From positions 1 to 7,637 of the forward strand of contig QIDY01000068.1 in assembly GCA_003228495.1 (NCBI GenBank): 7,637 nt of DNA. Reading direction: 5' to 3'. The position numbers and the translations under genes were made by a program. The notes under the pieces are model-generated. The model saw nothing but the letters and a program-made list of their open reading frames with translations, was not told the origin of the DNA and searched no databases. This DNA is from Nitrospirota bacterium (lineage in GTDB: Bacteria; Nitrospirota; Nitrospiria; Nitrospirales; UBA8639). Positions 1-5,900 of this stretch are shown piece after piece (the first letter of the stretch is position 1; each line of letters begins with the position of its first letter).

Positions 1-268
1 ATGAGGCACCTCCGACCTGTTCCAGTTCCCCTGTACCTCGCAAGTAATCGGTTAGGGTAATCTGATCGACAGGTTGGTTGCGCTCGGATAAGCCCATCAT
101 GCTGCGATACACCATCTGATTCGCTGTTCGATAAAAATCCTCGTCCGTCAAGATTTCCAGGGAACGATTGAGCGCAGCATTGTCCAACAGAATTGCACCC
201 AGAACCGATTGCTCAGCCTCTAAGTTCTGGGGAGGCACACGAACGCCGGACATTTCAGAAATCGCCAT
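1..268 (-). CDS. dnaB: Replicative DNA helicase DnaB, N-terminal part (runs off the left edge)
   Basis: DnaB is the hexameric ATP-driven helicase that unwinds DNA at the replication fork and recruits primase. Only the first 89 residues are in the window. They match the DnaB N-terminal domain: a lead-in ending VPPQNLEAEQSVLGAILLDN, then EDFYR, a helix with NQMVYRSM, PVDQITLTDYLR and ELEQVGGAS, all in the usual order. The ATPase domain would lie beyond the edge. I chose the ATG at 268 because GGAG lies 4 bases upstream, itself preceded by GGGAG. The ATG at 253, one base after the hisZ stop, lacks a well-placed Shine-Dalgarno site. With the chosen start the gene overlaps hisZ by 14 bases, which suggests translational coupling. 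The family call is firm from sequence pattern; the exact start is inferred. Confidence 0.92.
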   Translation of the reverse strand, partial: MAISEMSGVRVPPQNLEAEQSVLGAILLDNAALNRSLEILTDEDFYRTANQMVYRSMMGLSERNQPVDQITLTDYLRGTGELEQVGGAS

Positions 269-1580
269 GAATCTCCGCTCCCAATCGTTGAGGTAATTCT
301 TGGAGGGCTACTCGGGTTTGCCGGGGTTTCAAGGAAGAACCCGAAAATTCCAATAAGAGAACCGAGGCAGACGAGCCTTTCTTTTTTTCATAGAGAATCA
401 CACGGGGTAGCCCACGACGCCGTGCCTCATGAGCAGCCCAGGTCAGTGAAGATTTGTGCGCCCGTTTCAGCGTTTCCTCAATCACAGGAATACCTGTGGC
501 ACGTAAGGTCTGAGCTAACGAAAACGATTCCCGCGCTTGAGGACCCGAAGCCAGCAGGAGCACAGGGGCGAATCCATTGCTTCCTACCTGCCCGCCACGC
601 TCTAGGGCGGAAAACACACGATCCAAATCTAATCCAAACCCGATGGCTGGCCGATCTTGTCCAAACCGACCCACCAAATGATTATATCGCCCACCGCCAC
701 CGATTTCACTGCCTAAAGCTGAAGTAAAGACATCAAAGACGACCCCATCGTAATAATCAAATCCACGAAATTCTCCAAGATCTAACAGCACATGCTGTTG
801 AACACGGGTGAATTCCAGCTGTTGAAACACTTGTTCCAAACGATGCAAGGGCTTCAGCAATTGTGCATCTTTCCCGGCGATACGCTTGCCCCATTCCAAC
901 ACGTCCTGCTGCCCACAGCGCTCAGGAACCTGGAGAATGTTTCGCACAATTCCCCGGGGAAGACGTTCTGTGTTTAAAATCTGTTCCAACTGCGGCAAAT
1001 CTTTATGGGCTGCGGCCAATTCTGCCTGTTTTCTTCCAGTTGCCGACAACCCTGATCGAGCCAACAACGCCTTTAAAAACCCCACATGCCCCAATGAAAT
1101 CTTCCATTCCGGCAAACCCACTTGTTCGAATACGCCTGCCAGCATGGTCACCACCTCGGCGTCACCTTGGGCCGTATCATTTCCGACCAACTCAATTCCC
1201 ACTTGAAACACTTCGCGATCTCGCCCGCGATGTTCTAATTCATAGCGAAAAACGGTGGTTCGATAGGAAAAACGTAAGGGGAGCACGTCTCCCCCTAAGC
1301 CCATGGCAACCATCCTCGCGATCTGTGCCGTCGCATCCGGACGCAATACAAGCATACGCCCCGAAGTCCGATCGGCAAATTTATAACACTTTTCTAAAAT
1401 TTCCGGGGCAAGTCCAACCGACAGAACGTCAAGATATTCAAAGGTAGGGAGAATAATTTCCTGGTAACCCCACCTAGCCACATAGGCCAATAATTGGTCT
1501 TCTAGCTTCCTGACACGCTGAGCCGTCTGAGGCAATAAGGTAGCGGTACCAATGGGAATGAGGGAACGGGCCGACTTCAT
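255..1580 (-). CDS. hisZ: ATP phosphoribosyltransferase regulatory subunit HisZ
   Basis: HisZ is a catalytically inactive histidyl-tRNA-synthetase paralogue. It binds short-form HisG and is needed for the first step of histidine synthesis (ATP + PRPP to phosphoribosyl-ATP) in the cytoplasm. The 441-residue protein has the class II synthetase core: LRPDATAQIARM at about 79-90, motif 2 FRYELEHRGRDREVFQVGIE at 111-130, RGFDYYDGVVFDVF at 272-285, GGGGRYN at 294-300 and the motif 3 region AIGFGLDLDRV at 312-322. The LRPD-A-TAQIAR and RFGQDRPAIGFGLDLDR forms resemble HisZ more than true HisS, which usually has VRPEGTA and ends motif 3 in ER. A C-terminal segment at about 338-400, with LKRAHKSSLTWAAHEARRRG, resembles the HisS anticodon-binding fold, which many HisZ proteins lack. 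No hisG is nearby. The Shine-Dalgarno site is weak (AGG, 4 bases before the ATG). Misassignment to HisS is possible but less likely. Confidence 0.85.
   Translation of the reverse strand: MKSARSLIPIGTATLLPQTAQRVRKLEDQLLAYVARWGYQEIILPTFEYLDVLSVGLAPEILEKCYKFADRTSGRMLVLRPDATAQIARMVAMGLGGDVLPLRFSYRTTVFRYELEHRGRDREVFQVGIELVGNDTAQGDAEVVTMLAGVFEQVGLPEWKISLGHVGFLKALLARSGLSATGRKQAELAAAHKDLPQLEQILNTERLPRGIVRNILQVPERCGQQDVLEWGKRIAGKDAQLLKPLHRLEQVFQQLEFTRVQQHVLLDLGEFRGFDYYDGVVFDVFTSALGSEIGGGGRYNHLVGRFGQDRPAIGFGLDLDRVFSALERGGQVGSNGFAPVLLLASGPQARESFSLAQTLRATGIPVIEETLKRAHKSSLTWAAHEARRRGLPRVILYEKKKGSSASVLLLEFSGSSLKPRQTRVALQELPQRLGAEIHGDF
273..282 (-). promoter_or_regulatory. Ribosome binding site of dnaB inside the hisZ 3' end
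   Basis: On the minus strand GGGAG and GGAG occur in tandem, the nearer one 4 bases before the ATG at 268. This favours a dnaB start inside hisZ over the later ATG at 253. The site lies wholly within hisZ codons, so ribosomes finishing hisZ would pass over it. Confidence 0.55.
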
Positions 1581-1651
1581 GAAGCCTATGAAGGAGAATC
1601 TACCAATGGTGCCATCCAGCCAAGGGTAGTTAAAGGAGAAGAGATGTTACT

Positions 1652-3235
1652 CTAACCCAAATCAATCTTGCGAACAGACAGAATGTCTTTCTCCTGCTTC
1701 AGGAGATCAAAAACCGTAGGAGCAAGGGGATCGTCCAGCCCAATGATCAACAGCGCAGATTCCCCACGCTCAACGCGGGAACATTGCATTCGGGCAATAT
1801 TCACTTTATGCTTGCCCAAGAGTTGCCCGACCATACCAATCACACCGGGACGATCCACGTTATCAATCAAAATCATTTGTCCTTCCGACACGACCTCGAC
1901 TTGAAATTGATTGATTTCCACAATTCGCGGTTCTTGCCGGTGAAAGAGTGTGCCCGCCAAGGTATACGCCTGCCGGCCGGCTTCGACTTTGATACGAATC
2001 AAACTGGTAAAATCACCCGCATCACTACTTTTCACTTCTTTGACTTCAATACCACGTTCTTTAGCCACAATGGGCGCATTCACAAAATTAATCACATCTT
2101 CCAAAATGGGAGCGAGCAATCCCTTCAAAATAGCCACGGTAATGGGAGCCACAACAAGCTGGGAAACCTCTCCTACATATTCGACCGTGACAGATTTGAG
2201 TCCCCCATCCAACATTTGGGCCTGGAAGCGGCCCATCCGTTCGGCCAATACCAAATAGGGTTGCAGCTTAGGCAATATTTCAGGCGCCACCGATGGAACA
2301 TTCACCGCACCCCGGGCGATACCCCGTTTAAAATAATCCACGAATTGCTCTGCGATGCCAATGGCCACATTCTCTTGGGCTTCCTCGGTCGACGCGCCAA
2401 TATGGGGCGTACAGGTAAAATTAGCAAGACTCAACAGAGGATGCTGAGGGTCAACGGGCTCTTTTTCAAACACATCAAACGCAGCCGCAGCGACTTTCCC
2501 AGATTGCAACGCCTCATATAAATCCTGTTCGTTTATTATTCCACCTCTGGCACAATTCACGATCATGACGCCATCTTTCATTTTAGCCATGGTCTCGGAA
2601 TTGATAATTCCTCGGGTTTCATTCGTCAGGGGAGTATGAACGGAAATAACATCGGCGCGAAGGAATAATTCATCAAGCTCAACCACCTCAATTCCCATTT
2701 GTTCAGCCCGGTCAACCGCAAGATAGGGATCATAGCCAATGACATTCATCGACCATCCCTGAGCCAACTTGGTGACGTATGATCCGATCTGCCCCAATCC
2801 GACTAAGCCTAAAGTCTTGTTATACAGTTCGCTCCCCATAAACTTGTTTTTTTCCCACTTGCCGTCCTTCATGGATTTGGAAGCTTGGGGAATTTTTCGA
2901 CTCATGGCAGCGATCATCGACATCGTGTGTTCGGCCGTGGTGATCGTATTGCCACCAGGGGTGTTCATGACTACAATTCCTCGACGAGTTGCAGCTTCAG
3001 TGTCGACATTGTCCAAGCCTGTCCCAGCGCGCCCCACAATGCGGAGGCGACCTCCTGCTTCAATTACTTCTTTCGTCACTTTGGTAGCTGAGCGTACGAT
3101 TAGTGCCTCATAGTTGCCGATTTCCTGCAACAATTCTTCTTTAGACAATTTCGTCTTGACCGCAACGGAGAATCCTGCCCGCTCTAAAACTTCAACCCCT
3201 TTAGGGGAAAGGCTGTCACTAACTAAAATATTCAT
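1652..3235 (-). CDS. serA: D-3-phosphoglycerate dehydrogenase SerA (long form, with ACT domain)
   Basis: SerA oxidises 3-phosphoglycerate to 3-phosphohydroxypyruvate with NAD+, the first and usually controlled step of serine synthesis. The 527 residues fit the long class. The substrate-binding half includes GRAGTGLDNVD at 68-78. The Rossmann fold has GLGQIG at 146-151 and Asp169, which should bind the NAD ribose. Expected catalytic residues are Arg230 in NCARGG, a Glu in FEKEP (about 259) and His278 in PHIG. An intervening ASB-type domain spans about 318-450. A C-terminal ACT domain (about 454-527, with IDNVDRPGVIGMVG) is the usual site of serine feedback. GGAG lies 7 bases before the ATG. 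It follows serC after 51 bp, so the two serine-pathway genes are very likely cotranscribed. Nothing appears truncated. Confidence 0.97.
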   Translation of the reverse strand: MNILVSDSLSPKGVEVLERAGFSVAVKTKLSKEELLQEIGNYEALIVRSATKVTKEVIEAGGRLRIVGRAGTGLDNVDTEAATRRGIVVMNTPGGNTITTAEHTMSMIAAMSRKIPQASKSMKDGKWEKNKFMGSELYNKTLGLVGLGQIGSYVTKLAQGWSMNVIGYDPYLAVDRAEQMGIEVVELDELFLRADVISVHTPLTNETRGIINSETMAKMKDGVMIVNCARGGIINEQDLYEALQSGKVAAAAFDVFEKEPVDPQHPLLSLANFTCTPHIGASTEEAQENVAIGIAEQFVDYFKRGIARGAVNVPSVAPEILPKLQPYLVLAERMGRFQAQMLDGGLKSVTVEYVGEVSQLVVAPITVAILKGLLAPILEDVINFVNAPIVAKERGIEVKEVKSSDAGDFTSLIRIKVEAGRQAYTLAGTLFHRQEPRIVEINQFQVEVVSEGQMILIDNVDRPGVIGMVGQLLGKHKVNIARMQCSRVERGESALLIIGLDDPLAPTVFDLLKQEKDILSVRKIDLG

Positions 3236-3286
3236 AACATCACTCCGTTGGGAAAAGAACTACGGCACACTGATTAACTAGGTTCG

Positions 3287-4369
3287 TTAGGCGTGGCATT
3301 TTTCAAACTCGGCCATATATTCGATGAGTGCATCCACACCCTCTTCAGGCATCGCATTATAAATACTGGCCCGCATACCGCCAACCGAACGATGCCCCTC
3401 CAATGTTGTTAACCCAGCAGCCTTGGCACCGGACAAAAATTCCTTATCCAGCTCAGGGTTGGCTAGAATAAATGGAACGTTCATCCATGACCGGGAAGCT
3501 TTCTCAACCGGATTGCGGTAGAAACTGGACTCGTCAATCGCCTCATAGAGCTTCTTCGCCTTGCGTTCATTGATGGTGGCCATGGCTGTCAAGCCTCCTT
3601 GAGCTTTCACCCATTTAAAAACCAACCCGGCCATATAGATGGCATAGGTTGGGGGCGTATTCAGCATTGAATCGGCTTCAGCTTGTTTAGCGTAATCATA
3701 CACACTGGGCGTCATGGGCAAAACATCCCCAATGAGATCGTCTCGTACAATCACTAAGGTCACACCAGCGGGACCAATATTTTTCTGCGCACCGGCATAA
3801 ATCAGGGCAAATCGGCTAACATCAATAGGGCGCGACAGAATAGTTGAGGAATAATCGGCCACTAAAGGCACATCACCTGTATCCGGCACCCAGTGAAACT
3901 CCACACCGCCAATAGTCTCATTGGGCGTATAATGCACATACGCAGCATCCTTATGTAATGCCCAAGTATCAAACGCCGGGATATTTCCAAACTTGTTGCT
4001 TTCTGAAGAGGCCGCCAAGTTGACGGTGCAATATTTTTTGGCATCGCTAATGGCCTTTTTCCCCCAGGCGCCTGTCAAAATGTAATCGGCGGTCGTTTTT
4101 CCGCGCAGCAAATTCATGGGGATCGTGGCAAATTGTGTAGAAGCCCCGCCCTGGAGAAACAGGACTTTATAATTGTTGGGCACCCCCAATAGCTCCCGAA
4201 CATCTTGCTCCGCTTCTGCGGCAACCGAGACGAACTCTTTCCCTCGGTGACTCATTTCCATAATGGAAGAACCAGCCCCATGCCAGTCCAATAATTCTTC
4301 TTGAGCTTGCTTTAAGACGGCTTCCGGCAGCATTGCAGGGCCAGCACTAAAGTTATACACACGGGACAT
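3287..4369 (-). CDS. serC: Phosphoserine aminotransferase SerC
   Basis: SerC is a PLP enzyme that converts 3-phosphohydroxypyruvate and glutamate to O-phosphoserine and 2-oxoglutarate, taking the SerA product; it can also act in pyridoxal phosphate synthesis in some bacteria. From the chosen ATG the protein has 360 residues, close to the roughly 360 usual for the family. It opens with MSRVYNFSAGPAMLP, the family's typical first residues. Other landmarks are SHRGKEF at 40-46, GGAST at 74-78, NETIGGVEF at 150-158, Asp172 in VADYSS, the PLP lysine Lys196 in YAGAQKNIGPAG, and HRSVGGMRAS at 326-335. The frame is open upstream to another ATG at 4432, but those 21 extra residues do not look like the family. 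The only Shine-Dalgarno-like GGAG is 13 bases upstream, farther than ideal. It is probably the first gene of a serC-serA-hisZ-dnaB run. Confidence 0.96.
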   Translation of the reverse strand: MSRVYNFSAGPAMLPEAVLKQAQEELLDWHGAGSSIMEMSHRGKEFVSVAAEAEQDVRELLGVPNNYKVLFLQGGASTQFATIPMNLLRGKTTADYILTGAWGKKAISDAKKYCTVNLAASSESNKFGNIPAFDTWALHKDAAYVHYTPNETIGGVEFHWVPDTGDVPLVADYSSTILSRPIDVSRFALIYAGAQKNIGPAGVTLVIVRDDLIGDVLPMTPSVYDYAKQAEADSMLNTPPTYAIYMAGLVFKWVKAQGGLTAMATINERKAKKLYEAIDESSFYRNPVEKASRSWMNVPFILANPELDKEFLSGAKAAGLTTLEGHRSVGGMRASIYNAMPEEGVDALIEYMAEFEKCHA

Positions 4370-4394
4370 GAGCGACTGTGTTCTCCATTCTAAA

Positions 4395-4425
4395 AATATA
4401 TAGGCGCAAGGGGCAGGAAAAGCAA
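4395..4425 (-). promoter_or_regulatory. Possible sigma-70-type promoter of serC
   Basis: On the minus strand TTGCTT (4420-4425) stands 17 bases from TATATA (4397-4402), or 19 bases from the overlapping TATATT (4395-4400). Transcription would begin about 20 bases before the serC ATG. The -35 half matches the consensus poorly (3 of 6), so this is a tentative call based mainly on the AT-rich -10 region and its position. Confidence 0.25.
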
Positions 4426-4494
4426 CGGGCAACGCACCGAAAAGGAAGCTACGCTAGCATAGGGTCTCTACCCAGTCAAGAAACGTACATGTCC

Positions 4495-4524
4495 TTGTCA
4501 ATCCAATTCCTGATGACCTACAAT
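4495..4524 (+). promoter_or_regulatory. Likely promoter of the small unknown gene
   Basis: TTGTCA (4495-4500; 5 of 6 consensus bases) is followed after 18 bases by TACAAT (4519-4524; 5 of 6). A start point about 7 bases downstream, near 4531, would leave only about 5 bases before the ATG at 4536, giving a nearly leaderless transcript. This is a consensus match only, with no experimental support. Confidence 0.45.
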
Positions 4525-4535
4525 TGTTCCTGTTT

Positions 4536-4868
4536 ATGGAAAACTTGCCTGAAAATTCAAGCAGTTCGGATACCCCGATCGACAAAACCGTGAAGCCCAA
4601 ACACGGCCTGCGACTTGAGCTGCGAGGGGAGGAAAATTACTATAAAGGGATTCTACATATTGGCAGTACGCTCATCCCCATCAGTGATGAGATTCTTGAG
4701 GAACTCCGAGCCAAGACCGCTCTCTCACCAGATGAATTCTTCCGCCTTTTTGTGGAAAAGGTCGGCTACTCATCCTACTTAAAAGAACAAATCCAACAAG
4801 AAGTCAAAAACGGGGGAGGCCTCAACTCCCAAATGGCTGCCATCCAGCAAATCCTACGCCAAGAATAA
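4536..4868 (+). CDS. Small hypothetical protein of unknown function (110 aa)
   Basis: I do not recognise the family. The 110-residue product has no signal peptide or membrane segment and should be cytoplasmic. Residues 1-25 are polar and rich in Ser, Pro and Lys and look disordered. Next comes a probable beta hairpin (LRLELRGEENYYKGILHIG), then helices containing ISDEILEELRAKTALSPDEF, FRLFVEKVGYSSYLKEQIQQ and a final AAIQQILRQE. I chose the ATG at 4536. An in-frame TTG at 4524 would overlap the apparent -10 box, and a GTG downstream has no Shine-Dalgarno site either. No ribosome binding site precedes any candidate start. The gene is divergent from serC and ends 8 bases from the end of the convergent TPR frame. 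It is likely real because its composition and predicted structure are protein-like and it fills an otherwise unexplained gap. Confidence 0.7.
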   Translation: MENLPENSSSSDTPIDKTVKPKHGLRLELRGEENYYKGILHIGSTLIPISDEILEELRAKTALSPDEFFRLFVEKVGYSSYLKEQIQQEVKNGGGLNSQMAAIQQILRQE

Positions 4869-4876
4869 ACCTAGGC

Positions 4877-5023
4877 TTACCCGAATATTTTGTCCATGAA
4901 ATTGATGATCCGCATCTTGCGGTCGGGGTCTTTTTCCAAGGACAACGCCTTCTGATAATGTTCCACCGCTAGTTCTGGTTTGCGTTTTTCTTCATAGACC
5001 CGACCCACCCCAAATGTCGCCTG
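4877..5023 (-). pseudogene. Displaced 3' end of the TPR gene (other frame)
   Basis: This stretch completes the TPR gene in a different frame. It reads QATFGVGRVYEEKRKPELAV, then EHYQKALSLEKDP, and ends NFMDKIFG before TAA at 4879-4877. The VGRVYEE and LAVEHYQKAL segments are a normal TPR in correct internal register. The same frame is open further upstream to an ATG at 5137, but the translation before about 5030 is not TPR-like and merely shadows the main frame. Joining the parts gives a protein of about 331 residues. The 3' end is 8 bases from the end of the convergent small gene, so no separate gene needs to be invoked here. Confidence 0.7.
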
Positions 5024-5873
5024 ACGCTCGGCTGAAATAATCCATGGCAAAATCATTTTGCCCTTTATCATAGAGAAACCAGCCGATAGCCGTTGCGGCT
5101 GGGCCAAAGTTGGGATCCAGACGCAGAGCTTCTTCATATTGGCGTTTCGCTAAATCCACACGGCCTTTATTTTCATAGAGCCCGCCCAAGGCAAAATGAA
5201 CTTCGGCATCATCGGGATTGAGGGTTAAGGCTTTCTTATATTCTTCGATCGCGGGGTCTAATTTGCCCTGTTCGGCCAGCGCGCAGGCCAAATTGGTGTG
5301 CCCCACGGCTTCGTCGGGACGAAGCTTCAAGACTTCACGATACTGGGGAATCGCCATCTCTAACTGTCCCTGTTCCTGATAGACCACGCCAAGCTTGAGC
5401 CGAGCAGCAACATACGATGGATCTCGTTTAATCGCTTCTCGAAAGCCTTTCACCGTTTGATCCATTCGACCTTGGCGGTGATGAATCTGGGCAAGAAAAA
5501 AATATGGATACGGAGACTCTGGCGCGAGAGCTACCACTCGCTCGAAACAGGCAAAGGCATCATCCAGAAGACCGGATTGCGTATGGAATATTCCTTCGAC
5601 TAATGCTAAATGGGGTGAATCGGCATACTGATTTCGGAGGCACTCGACCCACTCACGAACACGTTGAACATCAGCTTCTTCGCCCAGAGCTTGAGGATAG
5701 ACTCTCCAGGCTTGAGCAAAGTCCCCTCGCAATAAGCAGACAACATTCACCGCAAAAAATGGTAAGGGGCCGCAATCGGCCTGTTCCGACCAACAAGACG
5801 CCTCATCATAAACCACATCCCATCGTCCGGTCGGAATAGCCGTTTCAATATTCGTTTTGTAAGTGGACGTCAC
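4992..5873 (-). CDS. TPR-repeat protein, reading frame broken near its C-terminus
   Basis: The protein is soluble and built mostly of 34-residue tetratricopeptide repeats, which form helical scaffolds for protein binding; the partner is unknown. From a GTG start the frame gives 293 residues with no signal peptide. After a divergent N-terminal part, good repeats run from about 87, with cores such as LKLGVVYQEQGQLEMAI (159-175), NLACALAEQGKLDPAI and ALGGLYENKGRVDLAK. The Gly/Ala at repeat position 8 recurs exactly every 34 residues (162, 196, 230, 264). The last repeat stops being TPR-like after SRA at 281-283; the frame then yields SGDIWGGSGL and a stop. The correct continuation is in the +1 frame down to 4877. 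GGA lies 6 bases before the GTG, a weak Shine-Dalgarno site. It starts 27 bp after the thyX-like gene and is probably cotranscribed with it. It is either a pseudogene, a C-terminally altered protein, or a sequence error. Confidence 0.75.
   Translation of the reverse strand: MTSTYKTNIETAIPTGRWDVVYDEASCWSEQADCGPLPFFAVNVVCLLRGDFAQAWRVYPQALGEEADVQRVREWVECLRNQYADSPHLALVEGIFHTQSGLLDDAFACFERVVALAPESPYPYFFLAQIHHRQGRMDQTVKGFREAIKRDPSYVAARLKLGVVYQEQGQLEMAIPQYREVLKLRPDEAVGHTNLACALAEQGKLDPAIEEYKKALTLNPDDAEVHFALGGLYENKGRVDLAKRQYEEALRLDPNFGPAATAIGWFLYDKGQNDFAMDYFSRASGDIWGGSGL
5046..5062. repeat. Perfect 8-bp inverted repeat with 1-bp centre in the TPR gene
   Basis: GGCAAAAT and ATTTTGCC flank a single central base, giving a 17-bp near-perfect palindrome. 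It lies within the codons for GQNDFAM of the TPR gene, about 20-25 bp upstream of the point where the reading frame breaks. It may be coincidental, but short palindromes are known spots for replication slippage. Confidence 0.6.
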
Positions 5874-5900
5874 AATTTTTCCGATCTTTCTAACGTAGAG

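Noticed and set aside
381..387. A_AAA_AAG slippery heptamer in hisZ, in the same register as the E. coli dnaX frameshift site
   Set aside because: It encodes part of a Lys-Lys-Lys run, no stimulating hairpin is evident, and the -1 frame leads neither to a sensible product nor into the dnaB frame.
1590..1640. Imperfect hairpin between serA and hisZ (TACC...TTGG with CCA...GGTA)
   Set aside because: Stems of 4 and 3 bp with mismatches between and no following T-run. Too weak for a terminator or riboregulator.
1784..2521. Long plus-strand open frame of 245 codons opposite serA
   Set aside because: It is antisense to a convincing, full-length serA, is rich in His, Asn and Arg, and shows no domain pattern. 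Likewise the frames opposite hisZ and the ThyX-family gene.
4370..4432. N-terminal extension of serC to an upstream ATG (21 more residues)
   Set aside because: The extension does not look like the SerC family, whose members start near SRVYNFSAGPAMLP. It would also run across the best -10-like sequence.
4861..4885. Possible bidirectional terminator between the small gene and the TPR gene, around CCTAGG
   Set aside because: The symmetry is only about 6 bp, with no longer GC-rich stem and no T-run on either side.
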